Source: Sphingomonas_R arantia | Lineage (GTDB): Bacteria; Pseudomonadota; Alphaproteobacteria; Sphingomonadales; Sphingomonadaceae | Length of the DNA stretch: 64,000 bases | NCBI RefSeq assembly: GCF_042682045.1 | Contig: NZ_JBHUGS010000004.1 | Coordinates: forward strand, 1 to 64,000 | Reading direction: 5' to 3' | In this document: one piece after another, positions 7,542 through 15,834 of the stretch | How positions within the stretch are numbered: the stretch's first letter is position 1 | How the letters are laid out: each line of letters starts with the position of its first letter | The notes under the pieces: model-generated | Told to the model about the DNA's origin: nothing | The model's database searches: none | The model's input: the letters and a program-made list of their open reading frames with translations, nothing else | Program-made: the position numbers and the translations under genes

Positions 7542-8213
7542 TTACTTGCCGCGCGCGCTGGGCTTGCCGGAAGCGTCGGCCGGCGCGGCCTTCGCCTCCA
7601 GCTGACGTTCCAGCTCGGCGATCCGTTCATCGCGACGATCCCGCTCGACGACTGCCTCGTCGTGCTTCGCGATCAGCGCGTCATGCTGTTCGCGAAGGGC
7701 CTGCAGGTCGTTCGTCGCCGTCTCGCCCTTCGACTTGGCATCCGCCAGGTCGCCGGTTAGCCGCTCGACATCGGCGCGCAGCGTGCCGTTCGTCTCGACG
7801 TGCGAGTTGTTCATCTCGCGGAACAGATCATCGCCGGTCGAAAGCGCACCCTTCAGCCGTTCGACCTCGGCTTCCAGCACGACCGCCGGACTGCCCGCGA
7901 CACCCGCTTCCGGCTCGACGAACGGCACGCCCGGACCGGAGGTCGCACGCGGCGGCTGACCCGTCATGACTTCCCCGGCACGCACGGCCAGGTCGCCACG
8001 GCGATTGCCCGGCTCGACGATCTCGATCGTCACGGTCTGCGTGACGATCGGCCGGTGATCGGCGTCGACCAGCTTTTCGTCGACGACGTAGCCGGCAAGG
8101 CCGCGACCGACGAAATAGCGCTCGCTTGCTTCCGACCGCTCGACCTGCTGGCCTTGGGTGAAGCGCTCAGGGGGAAGCGCTTCGGTGGTGTAGTCCTGAA
8201 GGAACTCGATCAT
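7542..8213 (-). CDS. Phage structural-region protein with C-terminal coiled coil
   Basis: This 223-residue protein starts at ATG 8213. The N-terminal ~85 residues form a small globular segment (IEFLQDYTTEALPPERFTQG, then an EIVEPG strand). Residues ~115-205 are a long heptad-rich coiled coil (VERLKGALS, VERLTGDLADAK, IAELERQLEAKAAP) and the end is Ala/Lys-rich. No named family was recognised. The location between the capsid-distal gene and the connector suggests a head accessory or scaffolding-like role, but this is inference only. Confidence 0.75.
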   Translation of the reverse strand: MIEFLQDYTTEALPPERFTQGQQVERSEASERYFVGRGLAGYVVDEKLVDADHRPIVTQTVTIEIVEPGNRRGDLAVRAGEVMTGQPPRATSGPGVPFVEPEAGVAGSPAVVLEAEVERLKGALSTGDDLFREMNNSHVETNGTLRADVERLTGDLADAKSKGETATNDLQALREQHDALIAKHDEAVVERDRRDERIAELERQLEAKAAPADASGKPSARGK

Positions 8214-8223
8214 GGGGGCCTCC

Positions 8224-8673
8224 TCAGCCGACGGTCTGCGCGACCGTGGTCGCAGCGTTGCGGGTGCCGCTGCCGGCGCGGAAGTCCGCCCCGATCAGCG
8301 AGGCAGCCAGCTGGGTCGCCGCCCCGCCGACCGTCACGGTCAGGCGGAAGAAGCGGAAGCCGGCGTTGCGATCGAAGTCCTCTTGCCGCAGGTCGATCTG
8401 CGCCTGACGGTCATTCCCGCCTGCCGCCAAAAGCTGGGTGATCTGGCTGCCGGGGATCGGCTTGGCGTTCGCCCCGTTTGCATCCGTCGCCTGCTCGATC
8501 TGGGCATCGACCGTGGCACCGGCGCCGAAGGCACCGATGCTGAGGATCGCCATGGCGGTGAACAGCATCTGCATATCCATCCAAGGCGTGCTGACCGTGC
8601 CGACCGCCGCGGCGCGGGGGCTGATGCCTCCGAGCACGGCAACCCGCGAGGACAGGTTGAGATTATGGTACAT
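8224..8673 (-). CDS. Putative phage head protein after capsid
   Basis: This 149-residue protein starts at ATG 8673, begins MYHNLNLSSRVAVLGGISPR and contains a hydrophobic stretch MQMLFTAMAILSIGAFGAG. The second half is a beta-rich segment ending GGAATQLAASLIGADFR. It is immediately downstream of the major capsid gene, the usual slot of a head decoration protein. Similarity to a named family was not recognised. Gly/Ala/Thr content and lack of charge are consistent with a virion surface protein. Confidence 0.72.
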   Translation of the reverse strand: MYHNLNLSSRVAVLGGISPRAAAVGTVSTPWMDMQMLFTAMAILSIGAFGAGATVDAQIEQATDANGANAKPIPGSQITQLLAAGGNDRQAQIDLRQEDFDRNAGFRFFRLTVTVGGAATQLAASLIGADFRAGSGTRNAATTVAQTVG

Positions 8674-8695
8674 CGTCGTTTCTCCTCGGAAGGGG

Positions 8696-9994
8696 TCAGG
8701 CGCGCTCGGCGAGCGTGACGAAGTGGGACTTGGTCCGGTTGCTCTTCGGCATCTGAACCGGCTTCGACAGCACCGGCTGTCCGCCGATGCGGAACATCCA
8801 GCGATACGCGGTCAGGGCGTAGTCGAAGTAGAGGTGGATGGACTCGGCGAACGTCGCCGCATTCTGGCGCCGGAAGGCTTCGTATCCGTTCGGGTTGACG
8901 AACTGGACGTCACCCCGCTGACCGACGGACGGCGAATGTTCGTTGAAGATCACCGGCCGACCGAGGATCGCGCCGCCGGGGCTGTCGTGGAAGCTCTCCA
9001 GCCACACCGGCCGCTTCGCTTCGTCATTCAGGTCGGCCAGCGCCTCGACCGCCTCGCTGTTCATCAGCCAGGTGGCCTGGCTGGGCATGATCATGCGCGA
9101 GTACATCTGGAAGAAGTTCCGGCGCGTAAGGGACATAGCCGCCTGCCCGACTTCCTTCGCGATCGTAATCGTTGCGGGAGCCGCCATCCAGCCGAGCGGC
9201 TTCTCGATACCGTCGCCGAACATGAACGCCTCGGCGACGGTCCAGCGGATCGCAGCGGAAGCGTGACGAGTCAGCAGGCCGGCCACGCGCGGTGCATCCT
9301 GCAGGAGCTCTTCGGTCGCTAGCACGAAGGCGTAGATCTCGTTGAGCTTAGTTTCGCGTGGCGTCAGCTGCGCGCGGGTGGGGCGCATCTGCTCGGCCTC
9401 GGCTCGCCAGAACGCCTTCACCCCCGTGCTGCCCCACGGCGTCGTCTCGTCGCCGAGGCCGACGACGCGGTTGGATCCGGTCGCTTCCGGCTGGATCAGA
9501 TCCATGATGGGATCATTGCCGTCGCCGAAGACGAGGTCCGTGATCTGCTGCCGGAACTCGGGTGGCACGAGATAGCTGCCCATCTCGTCGCCGCCTTCCA
9601 TATGGACGTTCGCCGGAGCGGCGAGGCGATCATCCATCCGGAAGCCCTGGCCGGCCTGCGGGTTGGCGCAACGAACTGCCTGTGCGAAGTCGGCCATGTC
9701 GCGGAAGCCGCCGCTGTCGAGCGCGGCGCGCGGCTGCGCGGGCACCGTACCGACGGGCGGCGCGGTTGCGGGCGGCGTCTGCGCCGGTGCCGAACCGATC
9801 GCAGCCGCGGCGGACATCGCCTCTTCGGCACGAGCGATCTGCGCGGTCAGGCGCGCCAGTTTTGCCTTGTCGTCCGCGTCTGCCGTTTCCTCCTCGGCAG
9901 TCAGATCGCGATTTTCGTCGATCGCTGCCTGGAGACGCGTCTGCTGCCGCTGAGCGGTCGCACGCGCCTCCGCCTTCAGAACCGCAAGGTTCAT
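8696..9994 (-). CDS. Major capsid protein, HK97 fold
   Basis: This 432-residue protein starts at ATG 9994, preceded by GAAGGAAAG. Residues 1-~75 are a charged coiled coil (delta/scaffold domain). A Pro/Ala-rich linker follows, then the HK97 body: GGDEMGSYLVPPEFRQQI (residues ~137-154), the P-domain, EELLQDAPRV, and FMFGDGIEKPLGWM (G-loop). The delta domain is presumably cleaved by the upstream S49 protease, giving a mature form starting near residue 95-135. The order portal, protease, capsid is as in HK97. Confidence 0.96.
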   Translation of the reverse strand: MNLAVLKAEARATAQRQQTRLQAAIDENRDLTAEEETADADDKAKLARLTAQIARAEEAMSAAAAIGSAPAQTPPATAPPVGTVPAQPRAALDSGGFRDMADFAQAVRCANPQAGQGFRMDDRLAAPANVHMEGGDEMGSYLVPPEFRQQITDLVFGDGNDPIMDLIQPEATGSNRVVGLGDETTPWGSTGVKAFWRAEAEQMRPTRAQLTPRETKLNEIYAFVLATEELLQDAPRVAGLLTRHASAAIRWTVAEAFMFGDGIEKPLGWMAAPATITIAKEVGQAAMSLTRRNFFQMYSRMIMPSQATWLMNSEAVEALADLNDEAKRPVWLESFHDSPGGAILGRPVIFNEHSPSVGQRGDVQFVNPNGYEAFRRQNAATFAESIHLYFDYALTAYRWMFRIGGQPVLSKPVQMPKSNRTKSHFVTLAERA

Positions 9995-10084
9995 GATGCT
10001 TTCCTTCACTTTGTGATTGGGCGTGCGCCCACATCGATCGAACCACAGCGGCTCGACCGTCTTCCCCGTTCGGGGAGGATCTCG

Positions 10085-10960
10085 TCAGATGGTCAGAGCC
10101 ATCTCCATTGCGGCCACCTGCCGTCGCATCAGCGACAACCGGGCACGGCTGGTATTGTACTGCGCGACGACGTCGCGAAGCGTCGCGATCCCATCGATCG
10201 CGCCGTTCGCGAGCGCGGCCGGTGCTGAGAACGTCTTGCCCGTGCCGTGGACCTTGGCGACATCGCCCGCCTTCATGCCGCGACCCCGCGCGATCGCCGA
10301 TGCAAAGGCGACGTTCGACTCGTCGACCGACGCCTGGATCTCCGCGCGATCTTCGTCGCTCAGCGCCGCATACGGATGCCCGGCGATCTTGTCGGGCGAC
10401 GATGCGATCAACGTGGTGACCATGCCGATCTTGCTCTCGAACCCGGACATGTCGGTATGTCCGGACCGCACGCCGACCGAGCCGACCTCACCGCTGGTCG
10501 TGCAGTAGAACGCACTCGCCTGCGTCCCCAGCCAGTAAGCCGCCGAGAAGCAATAGGGATCGGCGACGGCGACGATCGGCTTGACCGATCGTGCTTCGTA
10601 GATCGCGTCACCAGCTTCCGCGCAGCCCCACACGTATCCGCCTGGGGACCGGATCGAGAGCACGATCGCACCGATCTTGTCGTCGGCCGCCGCATCGCGA
10701 ACCTGGTCCGCCAGGACATTGTAATAGGTCCTGCCGTACAGCCCCTGCGGCGCGAGCGTTCCGACGACGGGAAGGATCAGCGTGGAACCCTCCCGGATCG
10801 GATCGGCCGGCTTGGCAGCCTGCTGCCCGCCGCCCATAACCGTCGCCAGCTGGCGGACCGAGTCCGGCAGCATGGCATCGATCGAGCCGCTCTTCAGTTC
10901 CGCGTCCAGGAAAGCGGGATGCATCGCCCATAGGGCGGATGTGGCGAGAAACCGGTCCAT
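10085..10960 (-). CDS. S49-family head maturation protease
   Basis: This 291-residue protein starts at ATG 10960, just after the portal stop. SppA/S49 motifs are visible: IVLSIRSPGGYVWG (oxyanion strand and Gly-Gly), DPYCFSAAYWLG with the nucleophile Ser, and EVGSVGVRSGHTDM. The C-terminal helical domain ends RRQVAAMEMALTI. S49 enzymes use a Ser/Lys dyad. Phage members between portal and capsid cleave scaffold/delta domains, sometimes through an internal start. It is of normal single-domain phage length. Confidence 0.93.
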   Translation of the reverse strand: MDRFLATSALWAMHPAFLDAELKSGSIDAMLPDSVRQLATVMGGGQQAAKPADPIREGSTLILPVVGTLAPQGLYGRTYYNVLADQVRDAAADDKIGAIVLSIRSPGGYVWGCAEAGDAIYEARSVKPIVAVADPYCFSAAYWLGTQASAFYCTTSGEVGSVGVRSGHTDMSGFESKIGMVTTLIASSPDKIAGHPYAALSDEDRAEIQASVDESNVAFASAIARGRGMKAGDVAKVHGTGKTFSAPAALANGAIDGIATLRDVVAQYNTSRARLSLMRRQVAAMEMALTI

Positions 10961-10962
10961 CG

Positions 10963-12228
10963 TCACTCTACCTTGTCCTGAGGGGCAGTACCGCCGCCGG
11001 TCAGCGTGTCGGCTGCTCGGTTGCTGTTCAGCGCAGTCCGCGGATCGTCCGCCCATGGTTCTTCGATACGAGCCAGGCCAAACCAGCCGGTCCGCAGCTC
11101 GTTCGTGCTGAGAATCGACGCGGTCCGCGCCAGCACCGCGTTCTTCCACTGCGTCGCGGAGTCGCCACGCAACATGCTGTCCAGATTGAACTTCGCGCGG
11201 ACGCCGGCAGCGCGCAGATCCGGCGGCAGCATGCGAACGGTGATGGCCTGCTCGATCCGCCGGGTCAGCGGCCGCAACGCCCAGTTCACGAAGGATCGGG
11301 TGTCCTGCTCATTGTTACCGGCGTTGCCGTCATCATCCCCGATCATCGATCGGGGAATGCGCCAGTATCGCGCCATCTCCAGCGTGCGCTGCTTGATAAG
11401 CTCGACGACCTGGGCGTCGGTGTTCTTGCTGGCAATTGCGTCATACTTGACGCCCTGCTCAAACACCGGCGTTCCACCGCGCTTCCAGCGCTCGACGCCT
11501 TCCTTGAGGCGGGCAGCGGACTCGTCGGTCAGCTTCTGCTCGGTCGTCACGATGCCAGACGGACGTCGATCGTTTCGGAAAAACGACCGCACGCCGACCT
11601 CCAGCGCCAGCTGGAAGTCGATCGAGCCTTTGGCCTGTTTCCACGGCACCAGCGGACGCAACCCGCCATCGGCGATCCCGGTGAACCAGAACAGCTGTTG
11701 CGGCAGGAGACGCCGCCGCCCTTGCTCGGAAGCATAGTTGACCGTCATGCTGCGCTCGCCCCACTCCGACACGACGCGCAGTGGGTTCAACGCCCAGATC
11801 TCCAGTCCGTCGAAGCCGGCGACAGGTTCGGCGAACGCCTCACCGCGCAGGACCGCGGCGAACGCCATGGCTGCCCAAAATTCCGCGCCGGTCTGCAGAT
11901 GGTTCGGTTCGTAGGCGAGTACGTCGGCCAGCGGGAAGTCGTTTCGCGGTCCGTTGTCATCCTTGAATTCGAGGGACAAGCTGCCGACTGCTTCCGCGAT
12001 GATTGAGACGCAAAAGTACACCGCTGCGACCCGAGCGGCAGTCTCGGCCGTGTTGGCCTCCACCGGCAGGGCAGCGCCGAGAGTCGTCCAGGTGTCGTCG
12101 CCGAAGAACCGACCGTCCGTCACGTTCGACGGGGCAGGCCGCCCCGGCACCGGCGCGATTGCGGTCGATCCGTTGTGGGAGCTGTAACGGCCCTCGGAGG
12201 CACGGCGATAGTCGTCTGGACTAAGCAT
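10963..12228 (-). CDS. Phage portal protein, HK97 family
   Basis: This 421-residue protein starts at ATG 12228 within the TGATG overlap with TerL. Portal hallmarks include VAAVYFCVSIIAEAVGSL near residue 60-80, LLPQQLFWFTG, and WRIPRSMIGDDDGNAGNNEQDTRSFVNW, the conserved clip/stem segment around residues 290-325. Twelve copies would form the DNA entry/exit channel at one capsid vertex and bind the terminase. Length is typical for the family. Confidence 0.95.
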   Translation of the reverse strand: MLSPDDYRRASEGRYSSHNGSTAIAPVPGRPAPSNVTDGRFFGDDTWTTLGAALPVEANTAETAARVAAVYFCVSIIAEAVGSLSLEFKDDNGPRNDFPLADVLAYEPNHLQTGAEFWAAMAFAAVLRGEAFAEPVAGFDGLEIWALNPLRVVSEWGERSMTVNYASEQGRRRLLPQQLFWFTGIADGGLRPLVPWKQAKGSIDFQLALEVGVRSFFRNDRRPSGIVTTEQKLTDESAARLKEGVERWKRGGTPVFEQGVKYDAIASKNTDAQVVELIKQRTLEMARYWRIPRSMIGDDDGNAGNNEQDTRSFVNWALRPLTRRIEQAITVRMLPPDLRAAGVRAKFNLDSMLRGDSATQWKNAVLARTASILSTNELRTGWFGLARIEEPWADDPRTALNSNRAADTLTGGGTAPQDKVE

Positions 12229-13961
12229 CAGAGTATCAACATGCCCCTTTCTTCGTAGATGAAGCCGCCTGTGGCTTCCGGGTTTCTGGTCATCAGAATC
12301 ACCGCGTTGAACATCGCGGCGAGCGGATCGATTTTTGCCGCCGGGGACGACTTCACGATGGCGACCGCGCTGGTCCCGCGCGGCTCCATCTTGGCGTTGC
12401 CGACACACCACTGCATCAGCGCCGACCCATCGTGACGCATTGTGCGCGCGGCGAGCTTGCGGGCGGACCCCTTCACCGCGCTGCTGAGCTTGTAGCCCTG
12501 CTGGATCGCGGCCAGCTGCTCGTCGGCGAACTCGCGTGTCGCCAGCTCGTCGACGATCGCCGAGACGCCCACCGGATCGAGGCCAATCGCTTCCTTGTCA
12601 GGAAACAGACCGGCGTCGCGGACCTGAGCAAGGATATCGACGACGCCGCGGATGTCCTCGGTCAACTCCTCGTCGAGCTCCTCGCGATCAAGATCGATCA
12701 CGGCCTCGTCGGCCATGTCGCACCTGGTCAGCGACCCTTCCGTGACCAGCTCGTTCAGCTTGGTCACGATGTCCTGCCGACGCTTCCAGACGATCGACCA
12801 GGCCCAGGCGTGACACCAGACCAGCCAGCGCCGCGAGCCCTTCTCGCGTCCGATCAGGCACAGGCCCAACAGATCGTCCAGGCCGCCGCCATCGATCCCG
12901 GCGACGATGACTTCGCAGCGGCGGATCAGATCCGCGACCGTGATGCTTCGGTCGATCGCCCCGTCCCAGAACTCCGCACCGGTCCAGCGGTCCCGGCTGA
13001 GCCGGGTGCCGATCTCCACGTTCAGATGCTTCGCGAGGAAGATCTGCAACCCTTCGCCGGCACCGCGTAACTCCTGCGCAAGCTCGCTTTCCAGCCAGTC
13101 CACGTGCACCGACCGTCCCATGTTCGGGTTCGTCACGTAGAAGTTGGCCGGCTCCAGGTAGGCGTCCCGCTCCAGCATCGCCGGAGGGTATTCGTACAGC
13201 ACACCGAGGCTGGTCGGATCGTCGATCAAGCCGTCGCGTACGCCGCGAAAATGGTCGAGCTGATCCTTAAAGACACCTCGCGGCTCCTCGTCGCTATGCG
13301 TCGTCAGGTAGACGACGAACCCTTCGCGAGCGGACGACAAGCCACCGGTAGCTTCGCGCAGCATGGCCTTGGCCTGCGCCCGCTTGCCGAAGAGCCAGAG
13401 CTCGTCGACCAGGACGAAGCCGGCCTTCGTGCCGCCCACGACGTCCTTGTCCGCCGCGACGATCTTCAGCTCGGCCTCGGTCGTCCGATGCCGGATTAAC
13501 CGCTGGTGATCGACCACCTGCAGCAGCGCATTCAGTTCCGGGTCGTGCCGGACCATGCCGGCTGCCGGGTCGAAGCTGTTGCCGGCCACCTCGATCGTCG
13601 GTGCCAGGATCAGCAGCTCGGCCTGGAACCGCCAGTTGCGGATCAGCGCCGTGATCATGATCCCGGCCGCGATCGTCGACTTGGAATTCTTCTTGCTGAT
13701 CAGCAGCAGGAACTTCCGGATAAGCCGGCGCGCGATCGTGGCGTCATACGCCCCGAAGATCGCCGCGACGAAGTCGAACACCCACTGGTCGCAAGCCTCG
13801 CCGAACGTCGGCTTTCCCGGCAGGTCGACGATGTGCAGCGACTTGAACACGGCCAGCGCCGCCGCCGCCTCGTCGGGGAACAGCGGGTCGAACGGTATAA
13901 GTGATCGCCGCTGGACGATCCGGTCCTGCCAGTCGGTGCAGGCGGTCGACCAGGCGACCAT
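12228..13961 (-). CDS. Terminase large subunit
   Basis: This 577-residue protein starts at ATG 13961, overlapping the TerS stop. Its N-terminal ATPase has the variant Walker A of Terminase_1-type enzymes (LLLISKKNSKST, residues ~85-96), then ILAPT, and Walker B GFVLVDELW (~190). The C-terminal RNase H-like nuclease shows VAGIDGGGLDDLLG (~355) and a later EAIGLDPVGVSAIVDEL. It powers DNA packaging through the portal and cuts concatemers. Full length and intact. Confidence 0.95.
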   Translation of the reverse strand: MVAWSTACTDWQDRIVQRRSLIPFDPLFPDEAAAALAVFKSLHIVDLPGKPTFGEACDQWVFDFVAAIFGAYDATIARRLIRKFLLLISKKNSKSTIAAGIMITALIRNWRFQAELLILAPTIEVAGNSFDPAAGMVRHDPELNALLQVVDHQRLIRHRTTEAELKIVAADKDVVGGTKAGFVLVDELWLFGKRAQAKAMLREATGGLSSAREGFVVYLTTHSDEEPRGVFKDQLDHFRGVRDGLIDDPTSLGVLYEYPPAMLERDAYLEPANFYVTNPNMGRSVHVDWLESELAQELRGAGEGLQIFLAKHLNVEIGTRLSRDRWTGAEFWDGAIDRSITVADLIRRCEVIVAGIDGGGLDDLLGLCLIGREKGSRRWLVWCHAWAWSIVWKRRQDIVTKLNELVTEGSLTRCDMADEAVIDLDREELDEELTEDIRGVVDILAQVRDAGLFPDKEAIGLDPVGVSAIVDELATREFADEQLAAIQQGYKLSSAVKGSARKLAARTMRHDGSALMQWCVGNAKMEPRGTSAVAIVKSSPAAKIDPLAAMFNAVILMTRNPEATGGFIYEERGMLIL

Positions 13962-14437
13962 CAGTTAACGAGCCGAGGTGGCGGTGGCGGTGCGAACTTG
14001 CCGACGACTTCCCCGGCCGCCACCTGGGCGGCCGCCTTCTTGCCCAGCTTGGCCTGCGCAACCGGCTTCACATGCCCACGGTCTGCGACCCGCTCGGCGA
14101 GCTCCGCGAGAGCTGCCTTGTCGAGCCGCTTGAACAGTTCCTTCTCGGCGGCGACGTTGCCGTCCGCCGCGGCGTCGTTCAGCCGGGACAGCTGGGTCAT
14201 TTCCATCCGGACCCGTGCTGCCTGCCGCTTGGCGACCTCGGCAAAATAATGTTTGCGCAGTGTCGGGACCGAAACCCCGATCGCTACGGCCGCATCCTTG
14301 ACGCTTAGCCCCTTGGCGAACGCGATCAGCACCTTGTTCGAATTCGCGAGAGACCACGAATGCTCGGGCCGCCCACGGGCCTCGGAGCGCGGCAGGACCG
14401 GGTCGCCAAACAGATCGCGCCCCAAATCCTCACCCAT
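13961..14437 (-). CDS. Terminase small subunit
   Basis: This 158-residue protein has an N-terminal helix-turn-helix (LIAFAKGLSVKDAAVAIGVSVPTLRKHYFAEV), the DNA-recognition module of phage TerS, and then a helical oligomerisation region and a Pro-rich tail. It lies directly upstream of TerL with coupled stop/start. It would bind the pac/cos site and regulate TerL. Start at ATG 14437. Confidence 0.9.
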   Translation of the reverse strand: MGEDLGRDLFGDPVLPRSEARGRPEHSWSLANSNKVLIAFAKGLSVKDAAVAIGVSVPTLRKHYFAEVAKRQAARVRMEMTQLSRLNDAAADGNVAAEKELFKRLDKAALAELAERVADRGHVKPVAQAKLGKKAAAQVAAGEVVGKFAPPPPPRLVN

Positions 14438-14514
14438 GACGAAAAAAATCCCTGCGTGGCATCGTATGCGGTCTAGGTCCCGCGGCCCCCTCCCAGTTTA
14501 GACCCCCCCCCGGG

Positions 14515-14916
14515 TCACCCGAAGTCGTCGGCTTCCGCGCGCGCCTTCGGTCCGTCGTGGCATGGCTTGCACAGGCACTGAAGGTTGCGCTCGTCCCAGA
14601 ACAGACGCTCGTCACCCCGATGGGGACGGCGATGGTCCGCAACGAGCAGCGAAGTGTCCGCCTCGATCCGACCGCATCCGGGCCACTGGCATGTGAACAG
14701 GTCGCGCTTCAGGATGTGCATGCGCAACTTCTGCCATCGCGCCAGCTTGTACCACTTGCGCCATGGCTGCTGATCGCGGTTGCGATCATACGCCGGCCGA
14801 TCCGGCAGATACGCCAGGCGCGACGCCGGCGATGCGAGCCGAGACGGCAGGCTCTTCAGTCTGCCCACGTCGGTCCGATCGTTCGCCCCTAAACGCACCG
14901 CGCCCCGCCGCAGCAC
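14515..14916 (-). CDS. HNH endonuclease
   Basis: This protein of up to 133 residues begins with a GTG at 14916; a later GTG at 14868 is also possible, and the N-terminal ~45 residues are low-complexity. The HNH core is clear: FTCQWPGCGR (first zinc CxxxxC pair), LLVADHRRPHRG (catalytic His), NLQCLCKPCHDGPKA (second Cys pair plus His). HNH genes next to terminase are common in cos-type phages, where they take part in cohesive-end cutting. This suggests cos packaging here. Confidence 0.88.
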   Translation of the reverse strand: MLRRGAVRLGANDRTDVGRLKSLPSRLASPASRLAYLPDRPAYDRNRDQQPWRKWYKLARWQKLRMHILKRDLFTCQWPGCGRIEADTSLLVADHRRPHRGDERLFWDERNLQCLCKPCHDGPKARAEADDFG

Positions 14917-15048
14917 GGGGCTGGACGGGGCGCGGTCAGGGGGCAGGGGAGGGGTGCTGTGCCGTACCCGAAGGCCCGACCCAGTGTGGTCTCCAATAGG
15001 CCCAAATCAGCTATATGGCGAACACACAAAAGTTCACGACGTGCAACT

Positions 15049-15537
15049 TTATGGCCTTGACGCGGAGAGGCACGGATTTCCGCCATCATCGAGCGCCACT
15101 GCGATCCGGTTCAGCGCCCGCCCGTACCGCATGCGCAGCCCATCGGCCCCCAGCGTCAGCCCCATCGGCTTCAGCAGCCGCCGCCACGACACCTGACTAT
15201 GCCCCTCCGCCAGCTGAGTGATTGCCAACCCGACCAGCTTGCGGTCCGCGACGTCGACGAACCTCATCCAGCCCAGAGCCTCCTCCATTGCCCCGACTTG
15301 CGCACGCGTCAGACCCGGCAAACGGGGCGCCTCGTCCCGGTCGTGCGACAGCAGGTACTCTGCTCGCTCCGCCGGGTTCATTCCCACGGTCGGATGGTAC
15401 TGCGACCACAGCGACGAGATCGACACGCGCAGCCAGCCGCGCTCCCGATCCGGCAGCCGCCACAGCATCAGCATCGCCTCTACCAGTCGTTCCTGCACCG
15501 CTGCGAACGTCCAGCTCTGGTCCTCCCGGTTTTCCAT
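15049..15537 (-). CDS. DUF6362-like phage protein
   Basis: This 162-residue protein starts at ATG 15537, with AAGGAAAAA upstream, making the start secure. It has a helical N-terminus (FAAVQERLVEAMLMLWRLPDRERGW), a middle with a conserved-looking WSQYHPTVG, and a C-terminal helix-turn-helix-like part (SWRRLLKPMGLTLGADGLRMRYGRALNRIA). It resembles a DUF6362-type protein found between replication and packaging genes of alphaproteobacterial phages. A late-gene regulatory role is suggested by the HTH-like end and position, as inference. Confidence 0.7.
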   Translation of the reverse strand: MENREDQSWTFAAVQERLVEAMLMLWRLPDRERGWLRVSISSLWSQYHPTVGMNPAERAEYLLSHDRDEAPRLPGLTRAQVGAMEEALGWMRFVDVADRKLVGLAITQLAEGHSQVSWRRLLKPMGLTLGADGLRMRYGRALNRIAVALDDGGNPCLSASRP

Positions 15538-15560
15538 ATTCTTTTTCCTTATTACTAAAT

Positions 15561-15829
15561 ACAGACAGACAGACACATGGGAGGGGTTTGCGCATGCAGG
15601 TACGCCCAGACATGGAAGAATGCGCCAGCAAGTATCCGAACTGTCTGTGTGTCTGTAACCCACGCTTTTATGCGGCTCTCGGGACAGACAGTTGACAGAC
15701 AGACAGACGGTCAGTGAAGCGAATATTCCGTGTCAGCTACCTTGACTTGCCGCGCGGATTATCGGGTCCGCGCCGCGCCCTCCGCACTACAGACACATCG
15801 CCGCAACTGTCTGTCCTGTGTCTGTAACG
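15561..15829. repeat. Clustered ACAGACA repeats in phage non-coding region
   Basis: The non-coding gap between the DUF6362 and helicase genes carries four clusters of ACAGACA/TGTCTGT units: 15561-15576 (plus), 15640-15659 (minus), 15684-15708 (plus) and 15789-15829 (both). Two clusters share the longer form AACTGTCTGT..GTGTCTGTAAC at 15639 and 15806. Iterated units in both orientations beside the replicative helicase gene look like an iteron-type replication origin or a regulator binding array. No protein frame explains them. Confidence 0.75.
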
Positions 15830-15834
15830 CACCA

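Noticed and set aside
13965..14357. Frames overlapping TerS in another minus frame
   Set aside because: The TerS frame contains the HTH and is coupled to TerL; the other is a high-GC shadow.
15538..15834. The ACAGACA clusters as a CRISPR array
   Set aside because: Repeat units are short, of varied spacing and both orientations; there are no uniform spacers or cas genes.
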